DNA of 12,799 nucleotides, taken from positions 1-12,799 of the forward strand of contig CAJJDL010000086.1 in NCBI GenBank assembly GCA_905182935.1, written 5' to 3'. The notes under the pieces were generated by a model. The model ran no database searches. It saw only the letters and a list, made by a program, of their open reading frames with translations, and had not been told where the DNA came from. Source of the stretch: an uncultured Nitrospinaceae bacterium. GTDB taxonomy: Bacteria > Nitrospinota > Nitrospinia > Nitrospinales > VA-1. Position numbers and translations under genes: made by a program. Of the stretch, positions 6,549 to 12,799 are shown piece by piece (the stretch's first letter is position 1; the number at the start of each line of letters is the position of its first letter).

Positions 6549-8501
6549 ATGAAAGAACATTACGGTTTTAAAATGTCTGTGGTTTTAGCCGGGGCAATGA
6601 TTTTCTTGTTAGCAACGGATTTTGCCTATGCTGGTTTTATACAGCTGGATGGAGTTGCTGATGTAAAAACACGCTTTAGTCGAGGTTGCTCAACATTGCA
6701 GGAAGTAGCTGAGCTGGCCCGCGCAAAAGCAATAGATGCGGTTATTTTTGGTGACCAAGCCCGTGATTCTTTAGAATACGGGTTGGTTCCTTTGGAACGT
6801 ATCATTAGAAAACGAAGTGAGAATTCATCGGTCCTTACTGTTGGAGCATCGGCCTATATATCAGAAATAAATGATAATGATAGACAGTTAGAGGAGACAC
6901 TTCTTATTTCTGGGGCGGAAGTTAGCCCATTTTATTATTGGACTGGAAATGTTTTTAAGGACACCCTTGTTGCTAATAACGTAGGTAAACATCTTTTCGT
7001 AGTAGGCCTTAATGCACCTGAACTGTATGAGCAGTTACCCATTTTAGATAGTAATTTTTCTAAACGTTATTTTTCTGAATATCGGAATGTTTTTATAGGA
7101 TGTGTGGCCTTATTTTTATTATCCCTCTTCATAGTGCTCAAGGGGTATAAGAAAAAAGCCAGCAAGTTAGTTGCAGGTATTATATTTCTTGTCGTTATCA
7201 ATAATATGCCGTTTCGCAGTTCTCCTTTCGATCAGTATAGTGGGGATTTAGGTGCTAAGCCCTATCAGGAATTAATTAACTATGTGAATAATACTGGTGG
7301 CTTAATTTTTTGGAATGACATGGACGCCTCTAATGTAATAAGTCAGGAAGGGAGAATTGGTTATAAGACGGAACCACACCCTGAGGATTTAATGTTGACT
7401 TCAGGATATACAGGTTTTCAGTCTATCGGAGATTCCCCGGTGGTGCAGGTTGAACCTGGGCAAGAATGGGATAAATTGCTAAATGAATATCTACAGGGTA
7501 AGCGAAAAAAACCAATATGGGGTTATGGTGGCAATAACTATTTATGCGAGGATGAAGGAGCTAAACTGGGCGAGATTCGAACTATATTTCTTGTTCGCGA
7601 AAAATCTCGTGACGATGTTCTTGATGCTATGGCTAATGGTCGTATGTATGCGGTACGCCAGGCCGGAAATGAAAGGCTCTCGCTAGATAGTTTTACAGTA
7701 AGCGATATTACCTCGGGCCAGCATGCAATCATGGGGGAAAAATTAATATCTAATGATTTTCCTGAGTTGAAAGTTAAAGTACGCTTGACAAAAGGGACGG
7801 AAAAAACGGTTAGCTTGTCGGTTATTCGTAACGGTGTGGAAGTAAAACAGGAAACAGTGGAACTTCCCTATGAGATGACTTGGCGTGACGTGGATATAAA
7901 AAGAGATGAAGGTCCAGTTTTTTATCGACTTAAAGTGGAGGCAGACTCAGAAAATTACCTAGTGTCCAACCCAATATTTGTCCACTTTAATGGTGGAGAC
8001 GGGACTCAGGTAGCTTCTGCCACTCAGAGTAAGACTGAGAAATTAAGCATGGGTGAACCCATTGAACCCATTGAACCTATTAAACCAAATATCAGCATAC
8101 CCAAAAACCCAAATCCGCCATTGGCTAAGCCTACTAAACTTGTTGTAGATACAATGTTTCCTTCAGTACCAAAAATTTTAGAACCCAAAGATGTCATAAC
8201 CGCCAATCTTACACCGCCAACATTAAATCAACCGATTCCTCCTACTGTGAAGATGCCAAACGCCCCCTCACCTCTTGCCAAGTTTACTGATAGAGATGCA
8301 TCAGTGATTGCTAAAATTGATGGAGTTTCTTTAAAAAATGGACCAGGTCCGAAATTCCCAGAAGTGGGTAGGTTGAATAAAGGAGATCGTTTGGCTTTGA
8401 TACGTAAGACCGATGTTGAATTCAATGGGGAACCTTGGCTACTGGTTGATTTAGGCGGTCGAAAGGCTTATGTCTGGAGTGAGTTGGTTTCGATAAAGTA
8501 G
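6549..8501 (+). CDS. Membrane/exported degenerate PHP-domain protein with C-terminal SH3b domain
   Basis: Numbering here is from the furthest upstream start, TTG 6486 (671 residues). A signal peptide or first membrane helix spans 30-49 (hydrophobic core, then AYA before G50). A PHP-like fold starts at 51 (LDGVADVKTRFSRGCSTL, then a helix and DAVIFGDQ at 84-91) and continues through ISGAEVSPFYYWTGN (141-155). It is interrupted by two membrane helices (about 202-219 and 227-240), then resumes with NMPFRSSPFDQY (240-251), GGLIFWND (271-278) and IRTIFLV (364-370). A beta-rich domain covers about 405-500, a Pro-rich linker 520-600, and a bacterial SH3 (SH3b) domain 604-671. In active PHP enzymes the first strand carries HxH; here it is VKTRF, and TDH is replaced by GDQ, so the metal site looks lost and phosphoesterase activity is doubtful. 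The SH3b tail suggests binding to peptidoglycan or another envelope partner. Possible starts are 6486 (TTG), 6531, 6549 and 6573; I chose 6549 because it gives a compact basic n-region (MKEHYGFK). No SD is strong. It converges on the ABC-F gene with a 20-bp gap. Confidence 0.8.
   Translation: MKEHYGFKMSVVLAGAMIFLLATDFAYAGFIQLDGVADVKTRFSRGCSTLQEVAELARAKAIDAVIFGDQARDSLEYGLVPLERIIRKRSENSSVLTVGASAYISEINDNDRQLEETLLISGAEVSPFYYWTGNVFKDTLVANNVGKHLFVVGLNAPELYEQLPILDSNFSKRYFSEYRNVFIGCVALFLLSLFIVLKGYKKKASKLVAGIIFLVVINNMPFRSSPFDQYSGDLGAKPYQELINYVNNTGGLIFWNDMDASNVISQEGRIGYKTEPHPEDLMLTSGYTGFQSIGDSPVVQVEPGQEWDKLLNEYLQGKRKKPIWGYGGNNYLCEDEGAKLGEIRTIFLVREKSRDDVLDAMANGRMYAVRQAGNERLSLDSFTVSDITSGQHAIMGEKLISNDFPELKVKVRLTKGTEKTVSLSVIRNGVEVKQETVELPYEMTWRDVDIKRDEGPVFYRLKVEADSENYLVSNPIFVHFNGGDGTQVASATQSKTEKLSMGEPIEPIEPIKPNISIPKNPNPPLAKPTKLVVDTMFPSVPKILEPKDVITANLTPPTLNQPIPPTVKMPNAPSPLAKFTDRDASVIAKIDGVSLKNGPGPKFPEVGRLNKGDRLALIRKTDVEFNGEPWLLVDLGGRKAYVWSELVSIK
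8055..8081 (+). repeat. Three tandem 9-bp units in the Pro-rich linker
   Basis: GAACCCATT occurs twice followed by GAACCTATT, encoding Glu-Pro-Ile three times (residues 524-532 of the PHP-like protein) and then a Lys-Pro variant. Because the unit is a multiple of three, copy-number change would alter linker length without breaking the frame. Confidence 0.8.
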
Positions 8502-8521
8502 ATCTTGGTTGTCTAATTTTT

Positions 8522-10471
8522 CTAGATATTCTCAGCCTCATAGTGTTCAATTTGTGATAAAAGGTCTTCCCATTCCTTTGTAAGAGTTTTCTCTTCAGTA
8601 GCTAGTTGGGCTTGTTGTTTAAGGGTTTTTAGAAGCAGTTCTTTGCTCTTCGGTTCGTAGGTATTCTGATTTGCAAGAGTTTTTTGGGTTGTTATTTTTT
8701 TTTCTAATATATTTTCTAATTGGTCTTCAACGGTTTTTAAATTAATTTTTAATGGTTTTAATGTTTTGTGTTTTCTATTTCTTTCTTCTGCTTCAAGTCG
8801 TTTGCGGTCACGGTCCTGTAAATATGGCGATGCAGAAGGTGTTTTGCCGGCAGCCTTTGGTTTTAATAGTTCAATCTCGAATTCCTCAATTTTTAAATTC
8901 TCATAGGCGCTATAATTACCAACATATTCTTTTACGAAGCCATTGCTTACCTCCCAAACTCTATCAATAAATCCATCGAGAAAATATCTATCGTGAGAAA
9001 TAACGCAAAGAGTTCCTTCGTAATCCGCTAATGCTGCAGAGAGTACTTCACGGGACCGAATATCAAGATGGTTAGTTGGCTCGTCTAGAAGTAATAATGA
9101 AGCGGGTGATGCTAGCATGCGAGCAAGAGAGAGCCTTGATCGCTCCCCGCCGGATAATATGCCAACTTTTTTTTCTACATCATCACCAGAAAATAAAAAT
9201 GATCCAAGAATCGTTCGCACTTGGGTTCGTAAAAGATTTTGGTTCTGACCTGTCATTGACTCTAGAACTGTTTTTTCAGAATCGAGTGTGTCTGATTGAT
9301 GCTGTGCATAGTAAGCGCGAGTGACATTGTGGCCAATTTCGATTTTACCGCTGTCATGAGAAGTTATTCCTGCAAGTAGCTTTATGAGTGTAGATTTTCC
9401 TGCACCATTCTCTCCGACAAGAGCTATCTTGAAACCACGTTCAAGTGAGATTGAAAAATTGTTATAAACAACTAGTTCTCCATAACTTTTTTTTATATTT
9501 TCGAGTTTTATTGGAGTACGGCTAGTGCGGGTGGGTTGTGGGAACCGAAAACCTACGGTTTTCGTCTGGGTGGTAGTTTCAATGAGTTCAATTTTATCGA
9601 GCATTTTAATTCGGCTTTGAACTTGCTTTGCTTTTGTGTTTTTAGCTCGAAAACGTTCAATGAATCGCTCGATTTCGTTGACGCGTTTTTTTTGGTTAGC
9701 TGATTCTGATTGAAGTTGTAACGTGCGGTTTTTTTTTAGGCGTTCGAAGTCATTATAATTACCAGGATAATTAGTTAGTGTTCCCCGATCAAGCTCAACT
9801 ATACGTGTTACAGTGCTGTTAAGAAATCTACGGTCGTGGGAAATGAGAAGGAGACTCCCACCATAATTTTTTAAAAAGCCTTCGAGCCATTCCACTGATT
9901 TTAAGTCGAAATGGTTGGTTGGTTCATCCAGTAAAAGGATACCCGGGTTTCGTAAAAGTAGCCGCGCCATTTCAACCCGCATGCGCCACCCGCCTGAAAA
10001 CTGACTAATGGGCTTCTTGATTTTGTCATTACTGAACCCAAGCCCTGATAGAATAGCGTACGCTTTAGGTTCCCTTTCGTAACCACTTAGTTGTTCAAAG
10101 TTGTGTTGTAGTTCGCCATAACGTGAAGTTGTTGCATTAGAATTTGAGTCTGCGTACATTTTTTTTTCTAACTTACTCATCTCAATTTGGATAGCATGAA
10201 AGGCCGGATCACCTGACATAACGCGTTCCAAAACAGACCCATTAAAGTCATCAAGTTCTTGTTCAAGTGTTGCAGCTTGGGTATCCTTGCGGATGATGAC
10301 TTTACCTGAGTCTGCTGAATCTGCTTGCATGATTATGCGAAACAAAGTGGTTTTACCTGCGCCATTTTCTCCTACAAGTCCAACGCGCTCACCAGGCCGT
10401 AAATGAAAACTAACATTTTCTAGAATTATTTTAGGGCCAAATTGTTTGTTTAAATTTTTGAGATAAATCAT
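8522..10471 (-). CDS. ABC-F family ATPase, YheS-like
   Basis: A 649-residue soluble protein with two fused ABC ATPase domains and no membrane helices. Domain 1: Walker A GENGAGKTT 34-42, signature FSGGWRMR 158-165, Walker B LLLDEPTNHFD 179-189, switch SHDRRF 211-216. Domain 2: Walker A GENGAGKST 353-361, signature LSGGERSR 439-446, Walker B LLLLDEPTNHLD 459-470, switch SHDRYF 492-497. The charged linker between them (about 243-315, with RFRAKNTKAKQVQSRIKML at 273-291) is the ABC-F P-site tRNA interaction motif. A basic coiled-coil tail (about 550-649) matches the layout of Escherichia coli YheS. ABC-F proteins bind the ribosomal E site and relieve stalled or antibiotic-blocked translation, and both ATPase sites look intact. 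It follows dppC by 21 bp, so it is probably co-transcribed with the permeases, yet it is not expected to be their ATPase. Its own SD is poor. Confidence 0.93.
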   Translation of the reverse strand: MIYLKNLNKQFGPKIILENVSFHLRPGERVGLVGENGAGKTTLFRIIMQADSADSGKVIIRKDTQAATLEQELDDFNGSVLERVMSGDPAFHAIQIEMSKLEKKMYADSNSNATTSRYGELQHNFEQLSGYEREPKAYAILSGLGFSNDKIKKPISQFSGGWRMRVEMARLLLRNPGILLLDEPTNHFDLKSVEWLEGFLKNYGGSLLLISHDRRFLNSTVTRIVELDRGTLTNYPGNYNDFERLKKNRTLQLQSESANQKKRVNEIERFIERFRAKNTKAKQVQSRIKMLDKIELIETTTQTKTVGFRFPQPTRTSRTPIKLENIKKSYGELVVYNNFSISLERGFKIALVGENGAGKSTLIKLLAGITSHDSGKIEIGHNVTRAYYAQHQSDTLDSEKTVLESMTGQNQNLLRTQVRTILGSFLFSGDDVEKKVGILSGGERSRLSLARMLASPASLLLLDEPTNHLDIRSREVLSAALADYEGTLCVISHDRYFLDGFIDRVWEVSNGFVKEYVGNYSAYENLKIEEFEIELLKPKAAGKTPSASPYLQDRDRKRLEAEERNRKHKTLKPLKINLKTVEDQLENILEKKITTQKTLANQNTYEPKSKELLLKTLKQQAQLATEEKTLTKEWEDLLSQIEHYEAENI

Positions 10472-10492
10472 AACAGGCTTGCTATAAAAAAA

Positions 10493-11464
10493 TCATACCC
10501 CTTCTTTGAGTTTAGGATTGAAGGCCTCGCGCATTCCTTCTCCACAAAGATTAAAAGCTAGCACAACAAATAAAATACTGAATCCAGGGATAAAAGTAAT
10601 CCATGGGGCGTCGAAGATAAACTGTTTCCCGTCGGAAAGAATATTTCCCCAAGTTGCATCTGGGGGTTGCACTCCAAACCCAAGAAAACTAAGACTAGAC
10701 TCTGTAAGAATAGCTGTGGCGACGCCAATAGTCGCTGACACTAAAACAGGAGCGATAGCGTTGGGAACCATGTGAATCAATATAATTCGCCACTCCGGAA
10801 TAGCTTGACTGCGAGCTGCAGTTACGTAGTCTAATTCCCTGAGTGAAAGAAATTCTGCGCGGACAAATCTAGCAGTACCCATCCAGCTAGTTAATCCAAT
10901 TATTATCATGATGTTGTATATACTGGGAGGTAGTAAGGCTACTACGGTTAGGATTAAAAAGAATGTGGGAAAACATAGCATTATGTCTACAAAGCGCATG
11001 ATAATAGTATCTATAGTTAGGAACCCCCATCTAAATTTTCCATAGTATCCAGCGGTTCCTCCAAAAAGTATTCCTAAAAAAATCGAGATACTTACAGCAA
11101 TAAAGCCCACCGTCAGAGAAACGGATGTCCCTTCTAGCATACGCGCGAATAAGTCACGTCCAAGTTCGTCAGTACCTAAGATATACATGTTAAACATGGG
11201 AGCTTCTTCTGTGGGAATGATTTTACTGGTAAAGGGTGTTAACGGTGGAAGAAATTTTTCAGGCAGGCGCACTAATTTAGGATCAAATAACACGACCCAA
11301 CGAGTAAGTATTTTACCGATAATGGCAAAAATAAAAAGAACCATCAAAAAGATAAAGCTAAAATAAGCAAGGTGGTTTCGTTTAAAAATATCCCAACGTT
11401 CTTCGAATAAGCTTGCGGTCGGTTTTAACCCCTCCACCATTTGAGTATTTTTTGTTTCGGTCAT
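10493..11464 (-). CDS. Peptide/nickel-type ABC transporter permease, DppC/OppC family
   Basis: A 323-residue inner-membrane subunit of an ABC importer for peptides or similar solutes. TM1 is at about 33-52 (OppC_N region). The family signature LGTDELGRDLFARMLEG is at 96-112, followed by five more helices (about 114-140, 158-178, 183-200, 236-258, 287-308). The cytoplasmic coupling (EAA) loop is at 213-242 (TAARSQAIPEWRIILIHMVPN); the glycine usually found after the EAA triplet is Ala221 here. The TM1-to-signature segment (53-95) is somewhat longer than in typical DppC. It starts 11 bp after the dppB stop, as expected for a permease pair that forms one channel. No ATP-binding or solute-binding genes are adjacent in the window, so substrate cannot be told. 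Start ATG 11464 lacks a clear SD. Confidence 0.92.
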   Translation of the reverse strand: MTETKNTQMVEGLKPTASLFEERWDIFKRNHLAYFSFIFLMVLFIFAIIGKILTRWVVLFDPKLVRLPEKFLPPLTPFTSKIIPTEEAPMFNMYILGTDELGRDLFARMLEGTSVSLTVGFIAVSISIFLGILFGGTAGYYGKFRWGFLTIDTIIMRFVDIMLCFPTFFLILTVVALLPPSIYNIMIIIGLTSWMGTARFVRAEFLSLRELDYVTAARSQAIPEWRIILIHMVPNAIAPVLVSATIGVATAILTESSLSFLGFGVQPPDATWGNILSDGKQFIFDAPWITFIPGFSILFVVLAFNLCGEGMREAFNPKLKEGV

Positions 11465-11475
11465 TTTTATGGTTA

Positions 11476-12435
11476 TTAAAATTTGATACGTGGGTCAACC
11501 ACTGCGTAAAGAATATCTGATATAAAAGTCCCTATAAGTACAAGAATGGCTGAAATAAAATTTAAAGTGAGTATTACCGGAAAATCTCTTGCAAGAATGG
11601 CTTCGAAACCTAGTCGACCCATTCCTGGCCATGCAAAGATGGTTTCAAATATAACAGAGCCTCCAATCAGCCCTGGAATAGTTAGTCCAAACATGGTTAT
11701 GAATGGGAGTAAGGCGTTTCTAAGTCCGTGCCGGTAAATAACAGTAGTTTCTGGTAATCCTTTAGCACGTGCAGTGCGAATATAGTCTTGATTGATAACT
11801 TCTAACATTTGCGAGCGTACATAACGAGAAAGAATCGCCACTCCTGCTACTGCCGACATGAGAGATGGAAGCGTCCAATGCCATACACGGTCCATAGAAC
11901 GTAACATGATACCTGCATTTTCAAGGCCAAATGTCCGCATTCCAATTACAGGAACGTTAAATGTCTTAACCATAAAAATAATACAGATGTAGGAAAGAAA
12001 AAACCCTGGAATAGAAATCAACGCGTAAGAAAGAAAAGTCCCTATCTTGTCAAACATTGATCCACGTTTAAGTGCCGCCTGAATTCCAATAGGGAAAGCT
12101 AGAAACCATGTGATAAGCGTCCCAACAATAAACAGCGGAAGTGAATTAAGAAAACGGTCCCATATCTTTTTTAGGACTGGTTGGTTATCTTTGAATGACT
12201 TGAGATTCCCGGTGAATAGATCTTTCATCCAATAAACGTATTGAATATGAAGTGGTTCATCTAGGTGGAATGCTGCGCGTATGCGTTGAATATCCTCAGC
12301 CTTCATTCTAGGATTGGAAGGATCAACTAGGCTAGGTTCTCCAGGGGCTAAATGAACAATTGCATGGGAAATGATTGAGATGAAAAATAGTAGTACAAGG
12401 CGTTGGCCTATATTTTTAAGGACAAACTGAATCAT
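11476..12435 (-). CDS. Peptide/nickel-type ABC transporter permease, DppB/OppB family
   Basis: A 319-residue inner-membrane permease, partner of the downstream DppC-like subunit. The N-terminal helix (about 10-29) is followed by the family LAPGEPSLVDPSNPRM segment (29-44) and by RIRAAFHLDEPLHIQYVYWM (51-70), the usual DppB extracytoplasmic motif. Further helices are at about 99-120, 134-156, 188-204, 244-266 and 286-310. The coupling loop TARAKGLPETTVIYRHGLRN (221-240) has the conserved glycine, and FAWPGMGRLGFEA (267-279) and DPRIKF at the C-terminus are classic DppB features. It is the first gene of a minus-strand group dppB-dppC-ABC-F. The start ATG 12435 has only AAAG nearby. No ATPase or binding-protein gene lies upstream, because the neighbouring gene is divergent. 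Confidence 0.93.
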   Translation of the reverse strand: MIQFVLKNIGQRLVLLFFISIISHAIVHLAPGEPSLVDPSNPRMKAEDIQRIRAAFHLDEPLHIQYVYWMKDLFTGNLKSFKDNQPVLKKIWDRFLNSLPLFIVGTLITWFLAFPIGIQAALKRGSMFDKIGTFLSYALISIPGFFLSYICIIFMVKTFNVPVIGMRTFGLENAGIMLRSMDRVWHWTLPSLMSAVAGVAILSRYVRSQMLEVINQDYIRTARAKGLPETTVIYRHGLRNALLPFITMFGLTIPGLIGGSVIFETIFAWPGMGRLGFEAILARDFPVILTLNFISAILVLIGTFISDILYAVVDPRIKF

Positions 12436-12444
12436 GTTACTTTG

Positions 12445-12484
12445 GAGTTAATTAATTTAAAGGTGCACTATCTAACCTTAACTC
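12445..12484. promoter_or_regulatory. Imperfect inverted repeat between divergent dppB and nif3-like genes
   Basis: GAGTTAA (12445-12451) and TTAACTC (12478-12484) are perfect 7-nt arms, and AAGGT (12460-12464) and ACCTT (12475-12479) form an alternative inner pair. Its place upstream of dppB would suit an operator for the transporter operon or a leader hairpin. Chance is possible given the AT content. I see no convincing dppB promoter hexamers. Confidence 0.2.
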
Positions 12485-12515
12485 TAATTAAAGAAGAAGA
12501 GGTCTCTAATTTTTT

Positions 12516-12544
12516 TTGTTAATTCATTTTTACTCGTTTATAAT
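12516..12544 (+). promoter_or_regulatory. Near-consensus sigma-70 promoter giving a leaderless nif3-like transcript
   Basis: TTGTTA (12516-12521), a 17-nt spacer and a perfect TATAAT (12539-12544). The initiation point, about 7 nt after the -10 box, falls at or beside the A of the ATG at 12551. There is no SD between promoter and start. Confidence 0.6.
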
Positions 12545-12550
12545 TTTTGC

Positions 12551-12799
12551 ATGAATATTGTTCAGCTTAGCCATTATCTCGACGACTTACTTAATGTTAA
12601 AGAAATTAAGGATTCATCCAATGCAATGAATGGGTTACAAGTACAAAATAATGGTGATATCAAAAAAATCGGACTATGTGTTGATTTGTGTATGGCAACG
12701 ATAAAAAAGGCTATCTTCGCTAAGTGTAACATGATGTTTGTTCACCATGGGATTCTTTGGGGTGGCCTGCAGCCTATCCGAGGAAATTTTTACGATAAA
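12551..12799 (+). CDS. NIF3/YbgI-family dinuclear metal-centre protein (5' part)
   Basis: The first 83 codons, running off the window edge. NGLQV (27-31) is the typical N-terminal NIF3 motif, GLCVDLCMAT (41-50) the beta strand and helix start after it, and MFVHHGILWGG (62-72) carries the His-His metal ligands (H65, H66) of the family. NIF3 proteins are toroidal hexamers with a two-metal site; they are annotated as GTP cyclohydrolase I type 2 homologues, but their true role is unsettled. In many bacteria a zinc-ribbon coiled-coil protein gene accompanies it; whether one follows here is outside the window. The gene is divergent from dppB with a 115-bp gap. Start ATG 12551 is the only suitable one. 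The family, not its full length or integrity, can be judged. Confidence 0.9.
   Translation, partial: MNIVQLSHYLDDLLNVKEIKDSSNAMNGLQVQNNGDIKKIGLCVDLCMATIKKAIFAKCNMMFVHHGILWGGLQPIRGNFYDK

Noticed and set aside
8502..8521. Bidirectional terminator between the converging PHP-like and ABC-F genes
   Set aside because: The 20-bp gap and its flanks have no G/C stem; I see only a short T run.
10472..10509. Separate leaderless promoter for the ABC-F gene (TATAGC at 10481-10486, minus strand)
   Set aside because: No acceptable -35 hexamer at 16-18 nt, so the gene is more simply read from the dppB promoter.
1..12799. CRISPR, toxin-antitoxin, phage, transposon or defence cassette
   Set aside because: No spaced direct repeats, transposase, integrase or defence-type domains are visible; the genes are housekeeping, transport and envelope types.

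Overview
The window is an AT-rich stretch of a bacterial chromosome, almost entirely coding, made mostly of housekeeping-type genes. I see no rRNA, tRNA, CRISPR array, insertion sequence, integrase or phage gene. Several features suggest a Gram-negative, deltaproteobacterium-like lineage (Desulfobacterota, SAR324 or Bdellovibrionota type): a receiver protein with a long acidic linker and a conserved C-terminal helix, a membrane-anchored PHP-like protein with an SH3b tail, and a YheS-type ABC-F protein. This placement is an inference from gene family style, not from a search.

Left block (1-6205, all minus strand, read right to left): a receiver-domain protein (6205-5033), valyl-tRNA synthetase valS (4896-2248), an M3-family oligoendopeptidase F (2197-389), and the start of an Asn/Arg-rich low-complexity protein (350 to beyond position 1) that begins at TTG behind a good Shine-Dalgarno. 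A promoter-like pair sits in front of the receiver gene and another in front of valS. The valS promoter implies that synthetase translation starts at 4896 rather than at the more upstream ATG.

Centre (6206-8501): a divergent intergenic region of about 300 bp, then one plus-strand gene for an exported or membrane protein. It combines a PHP-like fold that has lost its metal-binding histidines, a transmembrane hairpin inserted in the middle of that fold, a Pro-rich linker with a small tandem repeat, and a C-terminal SH3b domain. This is the most unusual protein in the window.

Right block (8522-12435, minus strand): dppB-like and dppC-like permeases of a peptide-type ABC importer, followed 21 bp later by a YheS-like ABC-F ATPase. 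The transporter's own ATPases and binding protein are not present here. The ABC-F protein has no membrane partner role in known family members and probably acts on ribosomes, so it is co-transcribed with the permeases rather than being their motor.

Right edge (12551-12799, plus strand): the first 83 codons of a NIF3/YbgI-family metal protein. A near-consensus sigma-70 promoter ends six bases before its ATG, so the transcript is predicted to be leaderless. Across the window only two of eight starts have a strong Shine-Dalgarno, which fits a genome that tolerates SD-poor or leaderless initiation. I found no clear novel multi-gene system; the best leads are the degenerate PHP/SH3b membrane protein, the leaderless nif3-like gene and the low-complexity protein at the left edge.
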